From contig NZ_OX366349.1 in the NCBI RefSeq assembly GCF_947250775.1, positions 806,001 through 870,000 on the forward strand: a stretch of DNA of 64,000 nt, in the 5' to 3' direction. The position numbers and the translations under genes are program-made. The stretch comes from Wolbachia endosymbiont (group A) of Rhinocyllus conicus. GTDB taxonomy: Bacteria > Pseudomonadota > Alphaproteobacteria > Rickettsiales > Anaplasmataceae. The notes under the pieces were generated by a model. That model was not told the DNA's origin, did not search any database, and saw only the letters and a list, made by a program, of their open reading frames with translations. Of this stretch, positions 51,671-60,147 are shown in pieces (positions within the stretch are counted from its first letter, which is position 1; the number at the start of each line of letters is the position of its first letter).

Positions 51671-53938
51671 TTAACGACATTGTGATCTGCTGTCTATTTT
51701 AATATCACTATCGTTATAATATAAAGAACTTAATGACTGACTGTGTGGAATTGGTTGCACTTTACTTAACCTGCTACTTGGACCTGACTGATCGTTATTG
51801 CTACTGCCAGAACTTGACAGGCTTGACGACCTACTACGCGACATTGGCAGCACATTTGAATCATTGGCAGCTTGAGCATTTGGTTTTTGTTGCTGATCAA
51901 ATTTAGCATTAGAAGCCTGAATAGCTGATTCTTGTTGTTGATCGTTAGTACCTTGAGCATAGGGTTGTTGTTGGCTAGTACTTGCCTCTTCATTCTGAGC
52001 TATTCTGCTATATCCTATATAGTTAAACAATTCTTGCGTAAAGTTTTGTAACTCTTTTCTCGTTTTTCTACTCTCTTCTGTAGATCTCCTACATTCTTCT
52101 TCAAGTTTTGCATTCCCTCTTATGACCCTATCACAATCTTCTCGAAGCTTCTTATTCTCTATTCTAGAGCTCTCTATATAAGTGTCAGTATCAGCTATAG
52201 ACTTCTCTGCTCTTTTCAATACATCATCCATAATCTTTGTCCATTTAATGTACTCTTCCATAATATATTTTCCAACACCACCTTCTATATAAGAATCAGG
52301 TTTAAATTTATGTGCTAAATTATTCTTGATTATTTTTATGATTTCAAAAAATCTATTTCTCACTTTTTCATGGCTGATTTCCTTATTACCTGTTATTTCA
52401 AGGATGTCTCTTACTTTTTTTCCGTATTCATTATTGCCGTTAAAATACGATGCTAAACAATGCGCATAACCGTATAACACCCTTTCTTGTTCAAAATTAA
52501 TCTCTGAATTTTCCTTCGTTTCCTGTGATGAATTCCCTTCCAGAAGGAAAGAAAACCATGATTTCTTCTCTTTGTTTTTCTTTTTTTCTACGTTAACACA
52601 CATCTTACTGCACATCAATAAAACGCTAACATATTCTATAAACGGTAGCACAAAATATTCATCCGCATCTTCATAAACTCTGGGAGGTTGAAACTTTTTT
52701 TGTAAGGAGTCTGTAGCAAACTCATCTAATTCTTGCAACATATCCAATTGCATTTCACTCTCAATTAACATATTACATATTGAAGAATATATACCTTTCA
52801 GTGCTTTATCTTTCTCGCACACTTTCCCACACTCTTTTTTTACTTCATTAAACTCTTTAACTAATTTTTTATATCCCTTAACACACATGCTTAAATAGAG
52901 TAGAGCATCATCTCTATTTCTTTTAAAATTATCCAACTCATCATTAATAAAGCTTTCTATACCACATTGGCCTGCCTTTAAAAAGCTATTTATGTTTGCT
53001 ATTATTTTCCCTTGTTTAATTTCTGACACTCTAGCTAATTTATTTAATATTCCAAAATTCAGCTTGTTTACCTCATCTTCATTTCCTAGTAAACTAATTT
53101 CCATTTTTGCATAAAACCCATACTTATAGTCAACATCAAGATCCTTTAAAAATGCTTTAGTAAGGCTATTTAATACCGTTCTTGTTGTACCCAGTGCGGT
53201 TTGCATCTCTTTAGCTTGTGCTACTTCTTCATCAGAGCCACCTCTATTTTGAACTCTATCAGGGTGATACTTTAAAGACAAATTCCTGATTTCCTTATCA
53301 GCATCCTTAACACGTTGTTCATGTTCTTTTTCATCCTTTATATGCCTTCTTACCTCTTCAAGACTAACGTCAAGTTCTTGTAGCAGCTTAGGTAAACCAA
53401 ACAATTTTAATACATCACCCAGAGTCATCAAATCAGGTCCTTTATTTAAATTATCAGAAATATTAGTCGATGTTGTTGGTACTTCTTGACTTCTGTTTCT
53501 TGCTTGATTTCTGCCTTCAAAACTTCCCTTTTTAAACATACAACCCCCATAATAATTTGTAACTAAACTGTTCCATTGTAGAACCCGGCAATGAATCAAA
53601 ACTGAAGTAAATAGACCCAAAACTATCTTCCAAAACCAAGAATAGTTCCCATATTCTCCTGCCCTCTGACATTGTTTCTTATCTATTTGAGCATCTTTTA
53701 GCTTACCACTCCACGGCCACCACCAATACAACTTTTCCTCACCAAAAGCCTCAAGCAATGTTATACACTGTTCTTTTATTCCTTCAGAAAACTTATCTTC
53801 TAAAAGTTTTTTAGCATTAAAGCCTTTCTTTTTGCATAAACTCTCAAGCAGAGTGGGGCCAAAACCCCACCATAGTACTCTATATTTTCTCTGCCCAGCA
53901 AGAAAATTAATTGCTTCTTCTTGCCACATTAACGACAT
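51671..53938 (-). CDS. large coiled-coil protein with J-domain-like HPD segment
   Basis: 755 residues if read from 53938, or 622 from ATG at 53539, which has GGGGG upstream; the first 133 residues (Trp-rich, one possible membrane helix) may be untranslated. Residues about 205-260 resemble a J-domain: IRNLSLKYHPDRVQNRGG with HPD at 225-227, then a second helix. A long helical body follows. The C-terminal third is a coiled coil (about 600-660), a Gln/Asn/Ser-rich tail and the end SRSQCR. It is a paralogue of the next gene (53929-55806), which has the same layout and ends in SRSQCR too. No exact family recognised; J-domains recruit Hsp70, so chaperone hijack is a guess. Confidence 0.65.
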   Translation of the reverse strand: MSLMWQEEAINFLAGQRKYRVLWWGFGPTLLESLCKKKGFNAKKLLEDKFSEGIKEQCITLLEAFGEEKLYWWWPWSGKLKDAQIDKKQCQRAGEYGNYSWFWKIVLGLFTSVLIHCRVLQWNSLVTNYYGGCMFKKGSFEGRNQARNRSQEVPTTSTNISDNLNKGPDLMTLGDVLKLFGLPKLLQELDVSLEEVRRHIKDEKEHEQRVKDADKEIRNLSLKYHPDRVQNRGGSDEEVAQAKEMQTALGTTRTVLNSLTKAFLKDLDVDYKYGFYAKMEISLLGNEDEVNKLNFGILNKLARVSEIKQGKIIANINSFLKAGQCGIESFINDELDNFKRNRDDALLYLSMCVKGYKKLVKEFNEVKKECGKVCEKDKALKGIYSSICNMLIESEMQLDMLQELDEFATDSLQKKFQPPRVYEDADEYFVLPFIEYVSVLLMCSKMCVNVEKKKNKEKKSWFSFLLEGNSSQETKENSEINFEQERVLYGYAHCLASYFNGNNEYGKKVRDILEITGNKEISHEKVRNRFFEIIKIIKNNLAHKFKPDSYIEGGVGKYIMEEYIKWTKIMDDVLKRAEKSIADTDTYIESSRIENKKLREDCDRVIRGNAKLEEECRRSTEESRKTRKELQNFTQELFNYIGYSRIAQNEEASTSQQQPYAQGTNDQQQESAIQASNAKFDQQQKPNAQAANDSNVLPMSRSRSSSLSSSGSSNNDQSGPSSRLSKVQPIPHSQSLSSLYYNDSDIKIDSRSQCR

Positions 53939-55806
53939 TGTGATCTGCTGATTATTTCAACATCACTATCGTTAGAATGTGAAGAATCCAGTGACTGACT
54001 GCGCGATATTGGCTGCACTCCACTTAGCTCGCTACTTGGATCTGGCTGATCATCTGCTTGGTTTGCAGGCTGTTGCTGGCTAGATGAGCTACAACTAAGT
54101 TTGTTGCGTTGTTCTTTAACACTTTCAATCATTTTTTTTAACCTTTCCTCCCTTTCTGCACTGGCTGCTTCCTCACGTTCTAAATGTCCTATTAAGAACT
54201 CTGAATCTTGCCTACAAGACTCTGAAGCTTGTTCACAAAGCTCTGAAGCTTGTTTATAAAATTCTCCTTGCTCGCGAATTTGTTCGCACATCTCTGATAC
54301 TACTTCATTCCGCTCCAAATGCACTTCGTAAAGTTGCTCATTGTATTGCCTCAGATCTTTACAAAATTCATCACCCAAATTTTTCATTGTCCTCAGAAAA
54401 TTCATCTGCACTTCTGCAACTTTTTCATAAAAATCCTTTTCAGGCTGAAATTCCTTTTCTAGACAATTTGAGTATACATTGATTATTTGAACAAGCAGCT
54501 GTAATGCATGTTCTTTATCCAATGAGTTAATATGCAAAAGCTTAGCAGCTAATTTTCCATTTTCCTCATTTCCATAGCAATAATATGTTACAAGGTAATG
54601 AGAAAGTTCATGCAATGATAAAAAGCTATTTAAATTTCTAATAACCTTGTTATCAGCCACAGTTTTATATATCGTTTCATTACTAACAAGCTCTCTCCAC
54701 CTTTTTGTATTAACTATCTCATTACATATAGCTAAAATGTTAGTATACTCTATAAACGGTAAAGTAAAATCTTTCTCTGCTTGTTCGTAACTTCGTTTAT
54801 CATTAATGCAATAAGAATATTCGTGATTTATTAAATGACCAGAAACTTTATTTAATATTTTACCCTGAGTTTTACACTCTTCTAACATCTGAGTTGCAAT
54901 AGGTTCCATGCGATCATTTTCTTTGCATAGATCACAAAACAACTCTAGATTAGTACGCAATTCTTCATAACCAATTAAATAACTTTGAAAATAACATTCA
55001 GCATTATCTTTTTCTTTTTGGAAGTGGTCCACATTATTTGAGATAAAACCTTTCATGCTAGCTTGACTTGACCTTAAAAACCCATTGAGATCAGGTACCA
55101 ACCTCTCGTACTTAATATGAGATAACTCGCCTAGCTTGTTTAGTACTGTGTAAGTTATGTTTTTTAATTTTTCCTTGTTACCTAAAAAATCAACTCGTAC
55201 TTTGCTAAAATAGCTGTATTTAAAATTATCACATTGGGAAAAGTTTTCATTAAAATGCTTCAATATACTTCGTATGTCATCTAATTTTGCCTGTATTGCT
55301 TGAGCTTTTGGTCTTTCTTCTTCAGGTATACTGTGCCATTTTGGCGAGTTAGGATGATATTTTTTACAAAGTTGTGTAAGTTTCTTGTCAACTTGTGTTT
55401 TAAAATATTCCTTGTGGTTTTCTATAGTTCTCTTTCCCGCTTTAACGTCCTTTAGATCATCATCAAGCTCAGACAACACGTTATCAGATTTAAGTATCCT
55501 GAGCGTATCTTCCAAAGTCATATGATCTATTACTGTTAAATCATCTTGCCTCTGTTCTCTTTGAGAATTAGATGCAGTAGGAATTTCTTTATCCTTACGT
55601 TCTACACCTTGAGAATTAAGTGATACATTAGGAACTTCTTTATGTTGTACACTTCCCATACCAGTGCTACTAGCACCACCATTTTTATTTGGTAACATTT
55701 TACTACCCTCCTTTTTCCATTTAAAAAAATACATTAACAATAAAATAAGCAAAAGAACCACTAATGCTACAATTAATAAGAGGACTACAAGATCCCTATT
55801 TTTCAC
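53929..55806 (-). CDS. paralogous coiled-coil protein with degenerate J-like segment and membrane anchor
   Basis: 625 residues from a GTG start at 55804-55806 with GGGGG 5 bases upstream. A strong N-terminal membrane helix (VVLLLIVALVVLLLILLLMY) is followed by a polar linker. The J-like region follows (TQLCKKYHPNSPKWHS), but HPD is replaced by HPN at 151-153. The helical body shares many positions with the neighbouring 755-residue protein (YFSKVRVDFLGNKEKL versus FYAKMEISLLGNEDEV). It ends in a Gln-rich tail and SRSQCR. Its last 10 bases overlap the long version of the downstream gene. Likely anchored in the membrane with the J-like part exposed; direction unknown. Confidence 0.7.
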   Translation of the reverse strand: MKNRDLVVLLLIVALVVLLLILLLMYFFKWKKEGSKMLPNKNGGASSTGMGSVQHKEVPNVSLNSQGVERKDKEIPTASNSQREQRQDDLTVIDHMTLEDTLRILKSDNVLSELDDDLKDVKAGKRTIENHKEYFKTQVDKKLTQLCKKYHPNSPKWHSIPEEERPKAQAIQAKLDDIRSILKHFNENFSQCDNFKYSYFSKVRVDFLGNKEKLKNITYTVLNKLGELSHIKYERLVPDLNGFLRSSQASMKGFISNNVDHFQKEKDNAECYFQSYLIGYEELRTNLELFCDLCKENDRMEPIATQMLEECKTQGKILNKVSGHLINHEYSYCINDKRSYEQAEKDFTLPFIEYTNILAICNEIVNTKRWRELVSNETIYKTVADNKVIRNLNSFLSLHELSHYLVTYYCYGNEENGKLAAKLLHINSLDKEHALQLLVQIINVYSNCLEKEFQPEKDFYEKVAEVQMNFLRTMKNLGDEFCKDLRQYNEQLYEVHLERNEVVSEMCEQIREQGEFYKQASELCEQASESCRQDSEFLIGHLEREEAASAEREERLKKMIESVKEQRNKLSCSSSSQQQPANQADDQPDPSSELSGVQPISRSQSLDSSHSNDSDVEIISRSQCR

Positions 55807-55900
55807 AAAAACCCCCTTATAACTATAACATTATAAATCATCTGCTGAGGTTATTACTTACGTGATTAGACAATACAGGCTCGTCTATATCAGAGCTTGG

Positions 55901-57229
55901 GGGAGTGTTAAATAAACTGTGTCAAACCGCATTTTTAGTTCAACTCAATTTTCAATCTGCCAGGAAAGAAAACATCAAGTTGAGAGATAGTTAATGCCCA
56001 ATCATGTACAGGCATCGTCCACTTTTCCTCTGCCTTCTTTATAGCACAATATACCTGCTTATACAAGGCATTTATGCTGGTAAATGAGCCTTTGGTCTTA
56101 GTGAATTTCCTAATTTGCCTATGTAGCCCCTCTATGGGATTGGTGGTGTAGATTATCCTCCTAACTGGACCAGAATACTTAAAATAACCAGACAAGTTTT
56201 TCCAATTATTCTGCCAAGATTTTATAACCATAGGGTACTTTGTGCCCCATTTTTCATCCAATTCCAACAGATAATTCTCGGCAATTTCCTTGCTTGAAGC
56301 TTGATATACCTTCTTTAAATCGCTCAAAAAACTCTTCGCATCTTTACTGGCCACATACTTCAGTGAGTTGCGTATCTGATGCACTATACACATCTGCACT
56401 TCCGCATTAGGAAAGACACTGTTTATAGCTGCAGGAAAGCTTTTCAGCCCATCAACGCAGGCAATAAGGATATCTTCTACTCCTCTTTCTTTGAGGTCAT
56501 TTAGCACTCCCAACCAGAAGTTAGCTCCTTCACTTTCAGCCAAATAAAAACCTAATACTTCTTTTTTGCCATTTTGATCTATGCCTAATATGTTATACAT
56601 GCATTTACTTACGCAATGCCCGTCCTCTTTGACTTTAAAAAACCATGAAAACTATCGGATATACAGACTGCAGCGGGCGACTACGCCATTCGTTGATTAC
56701 TGGTAGCAATTTGTCAGTAATACTTGATATCTCTGCCGCCGATATTTTGTGATCATAAATTTCCTCAACATGTGACACTATATCTCTATACACTGGCAAA
56801 TGTGCTCAAAATCTTCGTTTCAAGCTCTGGATGTAAGTTTGTTTGCCTTTTTTTGACTATTTGTGGTTCGAAACTTCCTTCCCTATCTCTTGGCGTCAAA
56901 AGCTCAAATGACCCTGCGCTTGTACGTAAAGTCTTTGCATTCCTCCCATTTCTTCGATTATTCTCTTCGCTTTCAGCCGACAAGTGGTTTTCTATTTCAC
57001 CTTCCAGGCTTACCTCCAGCAACTTTTTTATAAACGGTGTTAATGCTCCATCTCTTCCTGTCAACGGTCTTCCTTCTCGTATAGACGACAGGATATTTGT
57101 TTCTAATTCTTTATAATCTACCAAACCGGTAGTTCTGTTTACTACTTTCTGACTCATTGTCAAACCTCCATTTTTTTATATCAATTTATTACTTTTTTTT
57201 CGGTTTGACACAGTTTATTTAACACTCCC
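55901..57229 (-). mobile_element. IS256-family insertion sequence, 1,329 bp
   Basis: The ends GGGAGTGTTAAATAAACTGT and the reverse complement ACAGTTTATTTAACACTCCC form perfect terminal inverted repeats of 29 bp. The 8-bp direct repeat GAGCTTGG flanks the element (55893-55900 and 57230-57237), matching the 8-9 bp of the IS256 family. It carries one transposase gene, now broken. Confidence 0.92.
55935..57163 (-). pseudogene. IS256-family (mutator-type) transposase, frameshifted
   Basis: The N-terminal part (56786-57163) has the typical family opening (GRDGALTPFIKKLLEVSLEG, RNGRNAKTLRTSAGSFEL) and ends at a premature stop after TFASV. A middle part (about 56630-56785) is in another frame: YRDIVSHVEEIYDHKISAAE. 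The C-terminal part (55935-56600) holds the second catalytic Asp in ACVDGLKSFPAAI and the Glu in NPIEGLHRQIR. The first catalytic Asp, normally in a VFMD motif, falls at the second break (GTTTTTTAAAGTC near 56640) and is lost. At least two small deletions are needed to explain the shifts. This copy cannot move itself. Confidence 0.85.
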
Positions 57230-58448
57230 GAGCTTGGACCAGTATTCAATTCATCAGAAGACTCAGCTACTAAATTAGAGGCTTGAGATTCATGTATATC
57301 ATGATTAATTGACCTACTTTCACTTCTTTCTTTATTAGTTTTCTTTTCTTGATTCTCCTGAAATCGTCTCATTAGCTCTTGTATTAACTCTTTTTGGCCC
57401 TCCATTAACTCTTTTTTAAAATCTTCCTTGTCTTGCTTCATTTGATTCATCCCTTCTTGATGTCTTTCCTCTGCTCTTTTCCTTTCTTGCTTCATTTGAT
57501 TCATCTCTTCTTGATGTCTTGTCTCCGCTTCTTTTTTTGCTTTAGACATCTCTCTTATTAACTCTTTTAAGTTCTCTTGTTCAACTTTAGAATTCTCTCT
57601 TTCCTTTTTATACCTTTTTTCATCTTCCTCCGCTTGCTTCATTAAATCTTTTATCCCTTGTTCTAATTCATTAATCAACGCTTGATTCCTTCCCCCTGTT
57701 TCCTCCCCTTTTTTAACTGCTTCTTTCAACAGCTTTTGCAACCTTTCTGTTTCCTTTTGCAACTTCTCTCTTTCCTCCGTAGACTTTTCTCTCTCCTCTT
57801 TAGATTTGTTAATTGATTCATTAAGTTTGTCTGTTAGATTTTTGTTTTCTTGTTTTATTGCTGCGATTGCAGAATTACACTCCTCTTTAACTTCTGTCAA
57901 TTGTTTCTCAAAACTTTCTAACATTTGCTTATTCTCAGCTTCTAATTTTGATATCATTTCTTCCTTCTGAGATATGGTATTATTTTGCACAGCTATAGCG
58001 TTATCCTTCTCAGCTACAACATCCTCTAGTGTAGCTATAGTATTATCTCTCTCAGCTATAGCTCGATTTCCAGTAGCACTACCAACAATACCACCTAACA
58101 CCACCAATAGCACTACCAACTGCAGCACCAGCAACTCCAGCAGCAATAACTGCAGTATCCACTCCAAACATATAACCTCCTCTTAAAATAAAAATTATTA
58201 TGTATAACAAAATTGATTAGTAAGTCAACTACCTTTTTCAAAAAATACTTTCAATAAAAATGTAAGTCAATTAGCACCACAAAAAATCTAATTATTGACT
58301 TTTTCTAAAATTGCAAAAAAGTACCTACCTTTGTGAGAACTTATTGGGTAAAAATAGGGTTGTGCAAATAAAGGTGTGAAATTTTTGCAATAAAGCTAGG
58401 TACGTTAGTTCGCACCTAAATATCACAAAAATAGGCTAATATAGCTGA

Positions 58449-58583
58449 TTTTACGATATAGTAGAATTATTATATAGAAAAGTTCGCACAGAACAAGCGG
58501 TAGACCAACTCATCCCAAAACAAAATCTTCTCACCGCCCTTGGTTTTGAGCGCTGGAAATGGTTGTTTTATTTAAACTCTTAA
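58449..58583 (+). other. possible gene remnant in the region upstream of cifA
   Basis: The 58172-58813 stretch has no full gene. At 58449-58583 a 44-codon open frame without a start ends at TAA. It reads EQAVDQLIPKQNLLTALGFE then RWKWLFYLNS and has a higher GC content than its surroundings, which looks like the tail of a lost protein gene. I do not recognise it. An imperfect inverted repeat (GTACCTACCTT / AAGCTAGGTAC) lies near 58330-58403. Confidence 0.25.
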
Positions 58584-58813
58584 TCAAATATATTGCTAAA
58601 TTAATAGCGATTTACTTACTTAAGAATTAAGGCAAGCTTATGACAAAAACAAAATCTAAAATAAACAAAAGGTCATGTATTGAGCCTGTTAAGAGGCTTT
58701 TATCGAAAATTACTTTTAGTTAGAAAATTTTTCTAAAGTAGTGATTGACAAGTTTTAAAGGTGGAGTAATATACCTAAAATGTATTAAATTTTACTAAGT
58801 AGGAGGGTTGAAT

Positions 58814-60037
58814 ATGGGTTACGAAAAGATATTGTTAGCTTCTATAGAAGAAAGAGATCCTCATAAGGGATCTAAAGAGTTGGAAATTAAAAGGTGGTGT
58901 AGTGCGTACTGGCCGCTGATGGAAAGCTGGGGAGAAAGAAAAGCTCTGTTTTTTCAAAATGTTTTCAGTGATGAAACTTGTTGGGAAGTAGAAAGTGCTT
59001 CAGATCAAGTTAAACTCAATAGATATACTGTTGGAAAAAAGTTGTTATCTTTGAAAGCTGAAGACGGACAAAAATCTCTCCTTAGTAACTTTGATCGCTA
59101 CAGGATTGCATGTTGGTGTTGTTTTGAGGACGAAATAAGAGCTATTTTTGAGGAATTTAAATTAACATTAGGTAGCAAGCCAGTAGAGAGTTTAGTTAAA
59201 GGATGTAATAAAGGGGCTTTAATGATTTACTGGTCACATGCTATGAATAACCAGGAACATCAGTTAAAGCTAAATAATGAACATCCATATGTTTATGCTT
59301 TTAAGTGTGCAATGCTAGAAAAGCACGTGGAAGCATTGGAGTTCTTTTGGGATAAGTTACAATCAATTGATTCTCTATCTTTAGAGAGAAAAGAAGATTT
59401 ATTAATGCAAGCAGCATATAATAAAGGAAATTTTTCTACTGATGATGTTGGGATGGCCGACTTCTGTCTACGTCACCTTCATGACGATAAATACCCTGAA
59501 TTATTAAAAAGAGACTTTAAACAACATAGGTGTTATTATACTTTAAGTATATTAAGAAGAAATCATTCTTTCGAAAATGCCAGAAAGCTATTTGAACATT
59601 TAAAGCCAGAAGATTTATCTCCTGAAGGTTATAGTACATCAATGTTTTCAGCATTAAACTCACTTGTTTCTGCACCAGATGATAATTTTGTTAAATCTGG
59701 CAGTGATATGCTTGCCTCTATGTGGAATAGTCCTGGCTTTGAAGCTCATAGACAACACTATTTACATAATCTAAGCATAAGATTGTCATCCAGAGATTTA
59801 ATTGTCCATCTTATTAAGGAGAACAAAGCTGTCAAAGTATTATCAGAAATTGTCAATTCTCTTATTCCGGAGCAAATGCAATCTATTAGGAAACTCAATA
59901 AGTCAGAATATGAGGTATTTACTGAAGTTAGAAACAAGCAATTAGATGGTGGTGCAGGTGATTCAACAGTACCAAGTTCATTATTAGATGTAGAAGTTGT
60001 ACAGCAGGAGGTTACTGACGTTAGAAGTAAAGTGTAG
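58814..60037 (+). CDS. cifA: cytoplasmic incompatibility factor A (CifA-like)
   Basis: 407 residues from ATG at 58814, with AGGAGGG 6 bases upstream; a TTG 6 bases earlier is unlikely. All-helical. Conserved CifA landmarks are recognisable: FFQNVFSDETCWEVE (compare HNVFQDEGCW in known CifA), FDRYRIACWCCFEDEI and KHVEALEFFWDKL. The protein is shorter than the roughly 490 residues of the well-studied type I CifA and lacks much of the C-terminal region. In Wolbachia CifA works with, or counteracts, CifB: it is the rescue factor in the egg and contributes to sperm modification. It is followed 110 bases later by cifB on the same strand, the canonical order. Confidence 0.88.
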   Translation: MGYEKILLASIEERDPHKGSKELEIKRWCSAYWPLMESWGERKALFFQNVFSDETCWEVESASDQVKLNRYTVGKKLLSLKAEDGQKSLLSNFDRYRIACWCCFEDEIRAIFEEFKLTLGSKPVESLVKGCNKGALMIYWSHAMNNQEHQLKLNNEHPYVYAFKCAMLEKHVEALEFFWDKLQSIDSLSLERKEDLLMQAAYNKGNFSTDDVGMADFCLRHLHDDKYPELLKRDFKQHRCYYTLSILRRNHSFENARKLFEHLKPEDLSPEGYSTSMFSALNSLVSAPDDNFVKSGSDMLASMWNSPGFEAHRQHYLHNLSIRLSSRDLIVHLIKENKAVKVLSEIVNSLIPEQMQSIRKLNKSEYEVFTEVRNKQLDGGAGDSTVPSSLLDVEVVQQEVTDVRSKV

Positions 60038-60147
60038 TGTTTCTATTTTAGAAAACAAAGTCATTCAGTTACTTAGACTTAAATGAAAGTAGGTACAGAG
60101 TTTAGGTAAGGATGAAAATTGTACAAGGTTAAAATCAGGAGGTAGTT

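Larger units (their letters stand above)
55838..58171 (-). pseudogene. glycine-zipper/coiled-coil protein gene, broken by frameshift and IS insertion
   Basis: The original start is ATG at 58171 with AGGAGG 4 bases upstream; it reads MFGVDTAVIAAGVAGAAVGS, a glycine-zipper segment, but an extra base near 58099 throws it out of frame. The other frame then continues (GGIVGSATGNRAIAERDN) as a long coiled coil of about 280 residues rich in E, K and Q. Near the C-terminus an IS256-family element is inserted. Joining the two sides across the 8-bp target repeat restores the frame: TGPSS continues as DIDEPVLSNHVSNNLSR and stops at 55838. The IS-truncated frame would otherwise end in IS sequence at 57181. 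Possibly a membrane-active, coiled-coil effector once. Confidence 0.75.

Noticed and set aside
55935..57163. Programmed frameshifting in the IS transposase
   Set aside because: IS256-family transposases are normally made from one continuous frame. Here two breaks occur and the first catalytic Asp is lost, so decay is the better explanation.
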